Shown: one piece after another, positions 8,238 through 16,491 of the stretch | Layout: every line of letters begins with the position of its first letter | How positions within the stretch are numbered: the first letter of the stretch is position 1 | Origin: Campylobacter sp. | GTDB taxonomy: Bacteria; Campylobacterota; Campylobacteria; Campylobacterales; Campylobacteraceae | Reading direction: 5' to 3' | Assembly: GCF_017646085.1 (NCBI RefSeq) | Contig: NZ_JAGCNF010000074.1 | Span: 1 to 45,811, forward strand | DNA: 45,811 nt | Translations under genes and position numbers: made by a program | The notes under the pieces: generated by a model | What the model was told of the DNA's origin: nothing | Database searches by the model: none | What the model saw: only the letters and a program-made list of their open reading frames with translations

Positions 8238-9032
8238 CTAAGATAAGATATTTTTAACCATTAAAATAAACATAATTATATAAAGCCCTAAGGCTAATTT
8301 TTTTTGAATTTGCTTATCAACCCTATGACCGGCCTTAACACCAAAATAGACCCCAATTATAGAACCAATTCCTATCATTAAACCAGTTTTATAATCTACT
8401 AATTCAGCATTTGCTAAGCTAATAAGTCCAGCAAATGAGCTAAATACCACAAAAAATAGCCCGATTGATACAGCTTTTTTAATATCCATTTTTAAAAAAC
8501 CAACAAAAATCGGAGTTAAAAATAAAGCTCCCCCAAGTCCTACAGATATTGCCACAGCGCCAACAAATAGCCCTACACAAAACATTATAGGTTTTGAGAT
8601 CTCTTTTGGGTTTGGATTTTGCACATCGGTTTTAAAAAATTTAACTATTGCAACCATAAGCATAAAAAGCACAGCTAGCTTAAGCACTATACTAGGTGTA
8701 TTAGCTACAATTAATCCGCTAAAACTTGCTCCAACAAGCCCGCCAATACCGACTATAATTCCATCATTTAGTACTAATTTTTTATTTTTATAATTTACAT
8801 AACTACCAAATAATGCACCCATAAACATCTGAAGAACGCTAATACCAATTGCACTTTTAATATCAAAACCTAAATTTAATAATATCGGAACTAAAATAGT
8901 ACCACCGCCAATGCCAAAAAATCCGCTAACAAACCCAATCCCCATACCAATTACTACAAATATAGCAAATGACATAGCCGCCGATATTACAAAAACATTA
9001 TCAAATATCATTAAATTAAATTCGCCAACCAT
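8238..9032 (-). CDS. TauE/SafE-family membrane permease
   Basis: A 264-residue membrane protein of two homologous halves, as is usual for TauE/SafE (DUF81). The first half carries GIGFVSGFFGIGGGTILVPILLNLG and the second CVGLFVGAVAISVGLGGALFLTPIFV, each with the glycine-rich re-entrant motif. Members export or import sulfite, sulfoacetate or other organosulfur anions; the substrate here is unknown. The ATG at 9032 has AAGG about 7 nt upstream and a TATAAT (9061-9066, minus) 28 nt away. It stands alone and diverges from the trp operon. Confidence 0.85.
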   Translation of the reverse strand: MVGEFNLMIFDNVFVISAAMSFAIFVVIGMGIGFVSGFFGIGGGTILVPILLNLGFDIKSAIGISVLQMFMGALFGSYVNYKNKKLVLNDGIIVGIGGLVGASFSGLIVANTPSIVLKLAVLFMLMVAIVKFFKTDVQNPNPKEISKPIMFCVGLFVGAVAISVGLGGALFLTPIFVGFLKMDIKKAVSIGLFFVVFSSFAGLISLANAELVDYKTGLMIGIGSIIGVYFGVKAGHRVDKQIQKKLALGLYIIMFILMVKNILS

Positions 9033-9060
9033 TTTTATACCTTAATTTTATTAATGCCCT

Positions 9061-9136
9061 ATTATAATAATCTTAAGATAAAATTAGCTTTAAAAGGTTA
9101 AATTTTAAGATTGATAAAGAAAAATTTTTGTATAAT
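9061..9136. promoter_or_regulatory. Divergent promoter region tauE-like / trpE
   Basis: A minus-strand TATAAT at 9061-9066 faces the permease and a plus-strand TATAAT at 9131-9136 faces trpE. Between them lies an inverted repeat, AATCTTAA (9069-9076) and TTAAGATT (9105-9112). The left copy sits in a 10-bp palindrome, ATCTTAAGAT (9070-9079). I see no Trp-rich leader peptide, so a repressor site is more likely than attenuation (inference). Confidence 0.5.
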
Positions 9137-9166
9137 ATTTTTTTAAAAAAACTTTTTGGAGCTAAG

Positions 9167-10423
9167 ATGCTTTTATATGATCCCACTATATATTTTAAAG
9201 AAATTTTAAACAAATATCCTCGCTCATATCTAGCCGAAGATGAAACTCAAGCCATCATAGGAATTGATTGCGAATACATAAGTGGAGATGATTTTGCTAA
9301 GCTAAATGAAAGGATCAAAAATGGCAATAAAATCTCAAATTTTGCTGGACTTTTTGGGATTTTAAGCTATGAGGCAGTATATAAATTTGAAAATATTGGC
9401 AATACAAAACCTACTTTATATGAGTTTCCACTTTATCACTACAGCGATGCTAAAGCATATTTGCACTATGATAAACAAAGTAAAATTTATAGCTTTTATG
9501 GAGATAGTATCTACTTTAAAGAGCTTGAAAATATAAAACCTCAAAATATTCAAAACCAAAACTACTACTACACTATAAAAACTGATTTAAAAAATGAAAA
9601 AGAACACTACTTAAATATGATCCAAACTGCTAAAAAATATATAAAAAGCGGAGATATATTTCAAGTTGTTTTATCTAAAACCTTAGAATTAGAAAGCGAT
9701 TTTGATCCACTTGAGTTTTATCAAATTTTAAAAGCTCAAAATCCTAGCCCATATATGTTTTACTATCCAAGCGAATTTGGAATTGTAGTTGGTAGTAGCC
9801 CCGAACTTGTAGTAGAGATTAAAAAAGGAATAATCCACACAAGCCCAATTGCTGGTACAAGAAAGCGTGGAGTAGATGCTAATGAAGATGAGGAGATAAA
9901 AAAAGAGTTATTAAGCGATGAAAAAGAGCTTAGTGAACATAGAATGCTTATTGATTTAGCTAGAAATGATATAGGCAAATTTGCTCTTAAAGGTAGCGTA
10001 AAGGTAGTCAATCCAATGCATATAAAGCTATATGAAAGCGTAATGCATATTGTAAGCGATATTTACGCAGAACTTAAAAGCTCAGCTTCTGCTATGCAAG
10101 CACTTACTACTATATTTCCAGCTGGCACACTTAGTGGCAGCCCAAAAATTAGAGCAATGCAGATCATAAATGAGCTTGAAGATTATAGTCGTGGAATTTA
10201 TGGTGGTGGAATTGGATTTTGGCATTTTAATGGTGATATGCAAATGGCTATTCTTATTCGCTCAGCTATCTTTACTAAAGATTTAAACTCAAATAGAGTA
10301 TTTATCGGAGCTGGAGCTGGAATTGTATGGGATAGTATCGCTCAAAATGAGTATGATGAGATCTGCAACAAACGCAAAAGTTGCCTAAAAATTTTTGAAC
10401 AATACGCAACTCAAAGGGATTAA
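9167..10423 (+). CDS. trpE: Anthranilate synthase component I TrpE
   Basis: Converts chorismate plus ammonia, supplied by TrpG, to anthranilate. The product is 418 residues from the chosen start. The chorismate-binding domain is complete: IKSGDIFQVVLSKTL, SPIAGTRKRG, the EHRMLIDLARNDIG block, AGTLSGSPKIRAMQII, and the final GAGAGIVWDSIAQNEYDE. A TTG at 9128 would extend the frame by 13 codons, but the -10 box at 9131-9136 would then lie within the coding sequence. The ATG at 9167 has GGAG 5 nt upstream and is preferred. First gene of the trp operon, 3 nt before trpGD. The N-terminal LLES feedback motif of enteric TrpE is not obvious (YLAED occupies the similar position). Confidence 0.94.
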   Translation: MLLYDPTIYFKEILNKYPRSYLAEDETQAIIGIDCEYISGDDFAKLNERIKNGNKISNFAGLFGILSYEAVYKFENIGNTKPTLYEFPLYHYSDAKAYLHYDKQSKIYSFYGDSIYFKELENIKPQNIQNQNYYYTIKTDLKNEKEHYLNMIQTAKKYIKSGDIFQVVLSKTLELESDFDPLEFYQILKAQNPSPYMFYYPSEFGIVVGSSPELVVEIKKGIIHTSPIAGTRKRGVDANEDEEIKKELLSDEKELSEHRMLIDLARNDIGKFALKGSVKVVNPMHIKLYESVMHIVSDIYAELKSSASAMQALTTIFPAGTLSGSPKIRAMQIINELEDYSRGIYGGGIGFWHFNGDMQMAILIRSAIFTKDLNSNRVFIGAGAGIVWDSIAQNEYDEICNKRKSCLKIFEQYATQRD

Positions 10424-10426
10424 ACT

Positions 10427-12028
10427 ATGATTTTAATGATTGATAACTATGATAGCTTTGTTTATAATATATACCAATATCTTTTAGATACAACTAATGA
10501 GCCTATAAAATGTGTACGAAATGATGAGATTAGCATTGATGAAATTAAAGTATTAAAACCTAGTAAAATTATCCTAAGCCCAGGACCAAAACACCCTAAA
10601 GATAGCGGAATTTGCATTGATATCCTAAAGGCAAATTTAGGTATTCCAATTCTTGGAATATGTCTTGGCCATCAAGCAATTGGTCTAGTAAATGGTGCTG
10701 ATATAAAAGTACTTGATACTCCAGTACATGGTAAAACTAGCCAAATTCAAACTCAAAATAACAGCATCATTTTTGATGGGTTACCAAGTAGTTTTAGCGT
10801 AATGAGATATCATTCATTATATGTAGATAATCTACCGCCAAACTTGCAAGCTACAGCATATAGCAGTGATGGAATTATCATGGCGCTAGAGGATAAAGAT
10901 AAGCAAATTTTTGGTATTCAGTTTCATCCTGAAAGCTTTTTTAGCCAATATGGAAAGCAGATAATTGCTAATTTCGTCTCATTAAATAAAGTAAAAGATC
11001 AAATTCAAGAAAAAGCAAATTTTGCCCCATTTCTGACTAAATTGCAAAAAGGCTTTCCATTAGATGCTAGCGACTATGAGATAATATGCAAAGAAATTTA
11101 TAATAAAAACTATGATGATGTACAACTAGGTGCACTTTTAGTGCTAATAAGCGAAAAGTCGCTATATCCAGATAGCTTAGCTGCACTTGTTAAAAATATA
11201 CTAAAATACTCTACAACCTACAGCGATAACTCACAAATGATAGATATAGTAGGCACTGGTGGAGATGCACTAAAAACTATAAATATCTCTACTACGGTAA
11301 GTTTTATTCTAGCTGCACTAGGAGTTAAAGTAGCTAAGCACGGCAATAAAGCTATAACATCAAAAAGCGGAAGTAGCGATATTTTAAGCCAGATTGGTAT
11401 AAATCTTGATAGCAATATAGAACATTTAAAATCTAAACTAAATGAGCAAAATCTAGCCTTTTTTCATGCTCCATATTTTCATCCTATAACTGCGTGTGTG
11501 CGTGATGTTAGATTGCGACTTGGGATTGGGAGTGTATTTAATATCCTTGGCCCTTTGCTTAATCCAAATTTAAACCTATCTAATCAAGTTGTTGGAAACT
11601 ACCTTGAAGAGGTAAATGAACTAATTGCTAGAACGCTTTTATCGCTTGGACGAAAACACGCTCTAGTAGTCCATGGTATGGATGGTATGGATGAGATTAC
11701 TCTATGCGATGAAACGCTAATCCACGAAATAAAAGATGGCCGAATTTTAGAGTATAAAATCACGCCTGAACAGTTTGGTTTTGATAGAGCATTTCACGCT
11801 GATATTGCTGGAGGCGATGCTAGCTATAATGCTGATATTTTAAGAGCCACATTAAAAGGAGAACTTAGCGGGGCTAAATTTGATATAGTACTTTTAAATG
11901 CAATGTTTGCTTTATATGCTGCTGATGCAGCTGTTTCGCCTATGATTGCTAAAGATATAATATTAAATGCTATAAATAGCGGTAAAGTTTGGGAATTTTA
12001 TAAAAACTACACCGGAGATAATAAGTGA
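10427..12028 (+). CDS. trpGD: TrpGD fusion: anthranilate synthase amidotransferase and phosphoribosyltransferase
   Basis: A 533-residue bifunctional enzyme. Residues 1-190 are a class I glutamine amidotransferase with Cys79 (in LGICLGHQ) and the His167/Glu169 pair (in FHPES). They feed ammonia to TrpE. From about residue 200 on is anthranilate phosphoribosyltransferase, with the PRPP-binding GTGGDALKTINIST and the KHGNKAITSKSGSSDIL and GIGSVFNILGPLLNP motifs. The same fusion occurs in other Campylobacter and in enterics. Its stop overlaps the start of the methyltransferase gene by 4 nt (GTGA). Confidence 0.95.
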   Translation: MILMIDNYDSFVYNIYQYLLDTTNEPIKCVRNDEISIDEIKVLKPSKIILSPGPKHPKDSGICIDILKANLGIPILGICLGHQAIGLVNGADIKVLDTPVHGKTSQIQTQNNSIIFDGLPSSFSVMRYHSLYVDNLPPNLQATAYSSDGIIMALEDKDKQIFGIQFHPESFFSQYGKQIIANFVSLNKVKDQIQEKANFAPFLTKLQKGFPLDASDYEIICKEIYNKNYDDVQLGALLVLISEKSLYPDSLAALVKNILKYSTTYSDNSQMIDIVGTGGDALKTINISTTVSFILAALGVKVAKHGNKAITSKSGSSDILSQIGINLDSNIEHLKSKLNEQNLAFFHAPYFHPITACVRDVRLRLGIGSVFNILGPLLNPNLNLSNQVVGNYLEEVNELIARTLLSLGRKHALVVHGMDGMDEITLCDETLIHEIKDGRILEYKITPEQFGFDRAFHADIAGGDASYNADILRATLKGELSGAKFDIVLLNAMFALYAADAAVSPMIAKDIILNAINSGKVWEFYKNYTGDNK

Positions 12029-13125
12029 AAGAAGACAAAGAGTATCTAACTACTCAGTTAATTAGCTATTTAGGCAATAAAAGAGCGCTTTTAAATCATA
12101 TTGAAGATGTTATAATTGATATTAAAAATGAGCTTAAAAAAGAACGCATTGAGTTTGCCGACGTATTTAGCGGTAGCGGTGTAGTCGCACGAGTTGCCAA
12201 GGCGCATTCTAGTTTAGTTTTAGCTAATGATTTAGAAAGATATTCATATATTATAAACTCTTGCTATCTATCAAACTCTAGCTTAGAGTTATTAAATGCT
12301 TTAAAAGAGTATTACGCTCAAATTCAAAATAATTTTACTCCAAAAGAGAGTTTTATCAGTGAGCTTTATGCTCCAAAGGACGATAATAATATAAAAAATA
12401 ATGAGCGGGTATTTTATTCTCGCTCAAACGCTTTGATTATTGGTGGATTACGCCACGCCATAGAACAAATCCCAGCTGAATTTCAAAACTTTTTTATCGC
12501 TCCTTTACTTAGTAAGGCTTCAGTGCATTCAAATACTGGTGGAGTGTTTAAAGGCTTTTATAAAGATAAAAATGGAATAGGCAAATTTGGCGGAAGCGGA
12601 GAGAATGCTTTAAGTAGAATTCTAGGCAAAATTACTCTTGAGATGCCAGTATTTTCAAATTTTAAAAGCGAATTTGAAGTATTTCAAAATGATGCGTTAG
12701 AATTTGCCAAGATTGCTCCATCTGTGGATATAGCATATTTTGATCCACCTTATAATCAACATCCGTATGGCTCAAACTATTTTATGCTAAATTTAATTAG
12801 CGATTTTAAAGCACCCAATACAAATAAAATCAGCACAATAAGCGGAATACCAGATAATTGGAATCGCTCAAATTATAATAAAAAAGCCTTAGCAAGTAAG
12901 GAATTTTTCAATCTTTTAAGCGAATTTAAGGCTAAATATTTAGTAATATCTTTTAATTCTGAAGGCTTTATAACAAAAGATGAGTTTATCTCTAATTTAA
13001 ATCAAATAGGTAAAGTCTATACTAAAGAGATAAAATATCCAGCCTACAGGGCTAGTAGAAATCTAAACAATCGTGAACTTTATGTAACTGAGTATCTCTA
13101 CATTATCAAAAAGGAGATCAAATGA
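12025..13125 (+). CDS. D12-class DNA N6-adenine methyltransferase inside the trp operon
   Basis: A 366-residue DNA adenine methyltransferase. Motif X is YLGNKR (15-20), the AdoMet-binding motif I is DVFSGSG (46-52), and the catalytic motif IV is DPPY (240-243), followed by NQHPYGSNYFMLNLI. The order X-I-target recognition-IV is that of the alpha/D12 class. The start is GTG and overlaps the trpGD stop by 4 nt; its stop overlaps the trpF ATG by 4 nt, so it is translated as part of the operon. No restriction endonuclease lies nearby, so it looks like an orphan methyltransferase. Codon use and AT content match its neighbours, which argues against recent arrival. The recognition site cannot be read from the sequence. 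Confidence 0.9.
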   Translation: MKEDKEYLTTQLISYLGNKRALLNHIEDVIIDIKNELKKERIEFADVFSGSGVVARVAKAHSSLVLANDLERYSYIINSCYLSNSSLELLNALKEYYAQIQNNFTPKESFISELYAPKDDNNIKNNERVFYSRSNALIIGGLRHAIEQIPAEFQNFFIAPLLSKASVHSNTGGVFKGFYKDKNGIGKFGGSGENALSRILGKITLEMPVFSNFKSEFEVFQNDALEFAKIAPSVDIAYFDPPYNQHPYGSNYFMLNLISDFKAPNTNKISTISGIPDNWNRSNYNKKALASKEFFNLLSEFKAKYLVISFNSEGFITKDEFISNLNQIGKVYTKEIKYPAYRASRNLNNRELYVTEYLYIIKKEIK

Positions 13126-13736
13126 GCGTTTTGATTAAGGTGTGCGGGATTAAAAGCCAAGATGAGGCAAAAAGCGTCTGTGAAGTTAATTATAATGGCA
13201 AGAAAGTAGATTTTATAGGAATTATCCTAGCTAAAAGCCCACGCCAAGTAGATCTAGACACAGCCAAAGATATAGTAAATTTAGCTCATAGCTATGATAT
13301 AAAGGCTGTAGGAGTTTATGATAGTAAAAATTTAGATGAGATTTTGCATAGTGCTTTAGAGGCTAAATTTGATGTAGTGCAAATTTATACCCAAGCAAGC
13401 GAGCAAGACTTTGTAAAATTTAGCTCAAATAGTATAAAATTATGGCAAGCATGTAGTGTAAGCTCAAAATTGCCAGATTTAAGTCAAAATTGCGATCTTA
13501 TTTTATATGATGCCAAAGGCGTAAGCTTAGGCGGTAATGGAATTAGCTTTGATTGGAGACTTTTAGATGGAGTTAAGGGCAAATTTGGTCTAGCTGGCGG
13601 GCTAGGCGCGCATAATGCTAAAGATGCGTTAAAAATAGGGGCAGTTTTGCTAGATTTTAATAGCAAATTAGAAGATAAAAATATGATTAAAGATCCCCAA
13701 AAAATATATGAGATATTAAAAATTATTAAGGAATAA
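13122..13736 (+). CDS. trpF: Phosphoribosylanthranilate isomerase TrpF
   Basis: A 204-residue TIM barrel carrying out the Amadori rearrangement of phosphoribosylanthranilate. The N-terminal [16 protein letters not shown] contains the catalytic Cys9. [14 protein letters not shown] is the phosphate-binding loop, and a conserved acid lies in LILYDAKG. The product is monofunctional, not fused to TrpC; no trpC (indole-glycerol-phosphate synthase) is present in the operon and must lie elsewhere. ATG overlaps the methyltransferase stop by 4 nt. Confidence 0.93.
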   Translation: MSVLIKVCGIKSQDEAKSVCEVNYNGKKVDFIGIILAKSPRQVDLDTAKDIVNLAHSYDIKAVGVYDSKNLDEILHSALEAKFDVVQIYTQASEQDFVKFSSNSIKLWQACSVSSKLPDLSQNCDLILYDAKGVSLGGNGISFDWRLLDGVKGKFGLAGGLGAHNAKDALKIGAVLLDFNSKLEDKNMIKDPQKIYEILKIIKE

Positions 13737-13740
13737 AAAT

Positions 13741-14922
13741 ATGAATGCAAAGGCCTATTTTGGTAAATTTGGAGGGCAATTTGTCCCTGAGACTGTTATG
13801 AGTGCTTTAATAGAGCTTGAAGAAGCGTATGAAAAGATTGCAAAAAGTGATGAGTTTAAAACCGAACTTAACGGACTTTTAAAAGATTACGTAGGAAGAC
13901 CTAGTCCATTATATCACGCTAAAAGACTAAGCGAGCATTATGGACATGATATCTATCTAAAACGAGAGGATTTAAATCACACAGGTGCGCATAAAATCAA
14001 CAACGCCCTAGCCCAAGCCCTACTAGCTAAAAAAATGGGGAAAACAAAAATAATGGCCGAGACTGGAGCTGGGCAACACGGAGTAGCTACTGCTACAGCG
14101 GCTGCTCTTTTAGGGCTTGAATGTGATGTGTATATGGGTGAATGCGATACTAAGCGTCAGGCGTTAAATGTATATAAAATGGAGCTTTTAGGTGCTAATG
14201 TTGTGCCTATTAGTGATGGGCTTGGCACATTAAAAGAGGCTACCACCGCAGCTATTCAAGCGTGGGTAAATGAGATTGAGAGTAGATTTTATGTAATTGG
14301 CTCAGCTGTAGGGCCTCATCCATATCCAAAGATTGTTAGAGATTTCCAAACTGTAATTGGCTCTGAGGCCAAAGTTCAACTAGAAGAAATTGGGGTAAAA
14401 CCTGATTATATAATCGCTTGTGTTGGTGGAGGTAGTAATGCAATTGGAATATTCTCAGCTTTTATTGATGACCCAAGTGTAAATATAATTGGAATTGAAG
14501 CTGCAGGGCTAGGAATTGAGACAAAATATCACGCTGCTACATTAACCAAAGGTAATGAAGGGATAATACATGGAATGAAAACCATAGTACTTCAAGACGA
14601 ATTTGGTATGATCTTGCCAGTACATAGCATTAGTGCTGGGCTTGATTATCCTGGTGTTGGACCAGAGCATGCACACTTACAAGATATAGGAAGAGTAAGC
14701 TACTACGCAGTTAGCGATGATGAATGCATTAATGCTTTAAAACTATTATCAAAGCTTGAAGGCATAATCCCAGCCATAGAGAGTTCGCATGCTCTAGCTT
14801 ACTTAGATAAATTATGTCCAACACTGCAAAAACGCTCAAATATCGTAATAAATGTAAGCGGTAGAGGTGATAAAGATATGCATACTATAATGGATTATAA
14901 AAAAGGAACGATATATGGATAA
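13741..14922 (+). CDS. trpB: Tryptophan synthase beta subunit TrpB
   Basis: A 393-residue PLP enzyme joining indole and serine. The PLP lysine is in [35 protein letters not shown] and the phosphate-binding [12 protein letters not shown] are intact, as is the C-terminal [12 protein letters not shown]. This is the standard TrpB1 form that pairs with TrpA, which overlaps its 3' end by 8 nt. Confidence 0.97.
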   Translation: MNAKAYFGKFGGQFVPETVMSALIELEEAYEKIAKSDEFKTELNGLLKDYVGRPSPLYHAKRLSEHYGHDIYLKREDLNHTGAHKINNALAQALLAKKMGKTKIMAETGAGQHGVATATAAALLGLECDVYMGECDTKRQALNVYKMELLGANVVPISDGLGTLKEATTAAIQAWVNEIESRFYVIGSAVGPHPYPKIVRDFQTVIGSEAKVQLEEIGVKPDYIIACVGGGSNAIGIFSAFIDDPSVNIIGIEAAGLGIETKYHAATLTKGNEGIIHGMKTIVLQDEFGMILPVHSISAGLDYPGVGPEHAHLQDIGRVSYYAVSDDECINALKLLSKLEGIIPAIESSHALAYLDKLCPTLQKRSNIVINVSGRGDKDMHTIMDYKKGTIYG

Positions 14923-15661
14923 GATTGCAAATGCTTTTAAAGACAAAAAAGCAAATATAGGCTACATTGTAGCTGGATACCCTAGTCTTGAATACAGCAA
15001 AGAGTTTTTAAATTTACTTGATGATAGCATACTTGATATGATTGAGATTGGAATACCTTATTCTGATCCTCTAGCAGATGGTAAGCTCATAGCCAACGCA
15101 GCATTTCAAGCATGCAATAATGGTGTAAATACAGCCAAAGTATTTGATATGTTAAAAGGTGTTAAAACCTCTAAAGCATTAGTATTTTTAGTATATTATA
15201 ATATTATTTTAGCTTATGGCGAAGATAAATTTTTGCGCCAAAGCTTAGAGTGTGGTATTAGTGGGATTTTAGTGCCTGATATGCCTTATGAGGAGAGTTG
15301 CGAGCTTGCTGCTAAGTGCGAACAATATGGTATTAGCTTAATCCGTCTAATTGCACCTACAAGCACTAAACGTTCAAAGGAAATCTTAAATGGCTCTAAG
15401 GGCTTTATCTATGCAGTTGGCTCTCTTGGTGTAACTGGTGGCGAACAAAGTTCACTAGATAGACTCAAGGATATGATTAAGTTTATAAAAGATAATACTA
15501 ATTTACCAGTTGCAGTTGGGTTTGGGATTAAAAACTCAAGCGATGTTAAAAAAACCAAAGAGTACGCAGATGGCGCAATCATAGGTACAAAAATTGTAGA
15601 GATTACAAGCAAATTTGACCCACAAACCGCACATCAAAAGATAAAAGAGTTATTTGAATAG
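14915..15661 (+). CDS. trpA: Tryptophan synthase alpha subunit TrpA
   Basis: A 248-residue TIM barrel that cleaves indole-glycerol phosphate and channels indole to TrpB. The catalytic pair is visible as Glu in [16 protein letters not shown] and Asp in [11 protein letters not shown], with the phosphate loop [12 protein letters not shown]. Last gene of the trp operon, followed by a perfect 13-bp stem-loop. Confidence 0.96.
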   Translation: MDKIANAFKDKKANIGYIVAGYPSLEYSKEFLNLLDDSILDMIEIGIPYSDPLADGKLIANAAFQACNNGVNTAKVFDMLKGVKTSKALVFLVYYNIILAYGEDKFLRQSLECGISGILVPDMPYEESCELAAKCEQYGISLIRLIAPTSTKRSKEILNGSKGFIYAVGSLGVTGGEQSSLDRLKDMIKFIKDNTNLPVAVGFGIKNSSDVKKTKEYADGAIIGTKIVEITSKFDPQTAHQKIKELFE

Positions 15662-15668
15662 TTACACA

Positions 15669-15713
15669 ATTTGACTAAATTTCAAACTAAAATCAGTCAG
15701 AATTTAGTCAAAT
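15669..15713 (+). terminator. 13-bp stem-loop after trpA
   Basis: ATTTGACTAAATT (15669-15681) pairs perfectly with AATTTAGTCAAAT (15701-15713) around a 19-nt loop, starting 8 nt after the trpA stop. The following bases (AAACTCTTTT) are only weakly U-rich, so it may end transcription inefficiently or protect the 3' end. Confidence 0.6.
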
Positions 15714-15737
15714 AAACTCTTTTAAAGCTAAATTTTG

Positions 15738-15743
15738 TATAAT
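15738..15743 (+). promoter_or_regulatory. Putative -10 box of the cheX-fliN-fliO unit
   Basis: TATAAT preceded by TTTTG, 26 nt before the cheX-like ATG, which has AAGGAG 6 nt upstream. It resembles housekeeping (sigma-70) promoters elsewhere in the window rather than a sigma-28 or sigma-54 flagellar promoter. Confidence 0.55.
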
Positions 15744-15769
15744 ATTAGCCAAAACTCAAGGAGATTATA

Positions 15770-16189
15770 ATGCTAAATGCTATCAATTATGCTACTAGAC
15801 ACTTTTGCACAGATGTCTTTGGCTATGAGATAGAAGAGGGAAAAAGCTTAGGTAAAAATCTATATGGTGCTAGTATTCCACTGTATAAAGATGATACTGA
15901 ATTTCAATTTTTTCTATATTTTAAAAAAGAGACTCTAGAGCTTTTTTTAGATAAATTATTTAACCCAGAAGAGGCTAAAACTGTTGAACTAGGAGATTTA
16001 AGCAGAGAGGTAGCTAATCAAATCGTAGGTTATGCCAAGCATCTCTTAAGTGATAACAATGATGGAATTTATAGGCTTGGTACACCTGAATTTCTAGGCA
16101 AAGTCGAGAGATTTCCAGTTAGACTTGAAAAATCTCATATCTTTAAAATGAAAAATAAAACTTTCAAAATAGGCTATAAAAAAGTATGA
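15770..16189 (+). CDS. CheX-like CheY-P phosphatase family protein
   Basis: A 139-residue protein of the CheC/CheX/FliY phosphatase family. The signature D/S-x3-E-x2-N-x22-P is matched exactly: Asp76, Glu80, Asn83 and Pro106 (DLSREVANQ...GTP). In the family the Glu and Asn position water to dephosphorylate CheY-P. This protein is therefore probably an active phosphatase of the chemotaxis or flagellar switch, not just a structural relative. It overlaps fliN by 4 nt. A switch-linked role is inferred from that overlap. Confidence 0.75.
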   Translation: MLNAINYATRHFCTDVFGYEIEEGKSLGKNLYGASIPLYKDDTEFQFFLYFKKETLELFLDKLFNPEEAKTVELGDLSREVANQIVGYAKHLLSDNNDGIYRLGTPEFLGKVERFPVRLEKSHIFKMKNKTFKIGYKKV

Positions 16190-16491
16190 ACGAGACAAAT
16201 ACAAACCAAAATGGATTATTTCGTGGCTACGATGAGTTGCTAGATATTGGCGTAGAGTTTATTAGCGATCTTGGTATGACGACCATTAGCGTACGTGAGC
16301 TTTTACGACTTGATGTTGGTTCAGTTATCGATTTAGATAAACCAGCTGGTGAAAGCGTAGAACTATACATCAATAATAGAATATTTGGCAAGGGCGAGGT
16401 AATGGTATATGAAAAAAACTTGGCAATCCGTATAAATGAGATATTAGATTCTAAATCTGTAATCCAATATTTTAGAAGAGAGCTAATATGA
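16186..16491 (+). CDS. fliN: Flagellar motor switch protein FliN
   Basis: A 101-residue protein that is essentially a single SpoA domain: FISDLGMTTISVRELLRLDVGSVIDLDKPAGESVELYINN, then GEVMVYEKNLAIRI. FliN forms the base of the C-ring, contacts FliM and FliH, and helps set rotation direction. Joined by 4-nt overlaps to the cheX-like gene upstream and the FliO-like gene downstream. Confidence 0.93.
   Translation: MNETNTNQNGLFRGYDELLDIGVEFISDLGMTTISVRELLRLDVGSVIDLDKPAGESVELYINNRIFGKGEVMVYEKNLAIRINEILDSKSVIQYFRRELI

Noticed and set aside
9128-9166. TTG-initiated 13-codon extension of trpE
   Set aside because: The -10 box at 9131-9136 falls inside it, and the ATG at 9167 has a good ribosome binding site.
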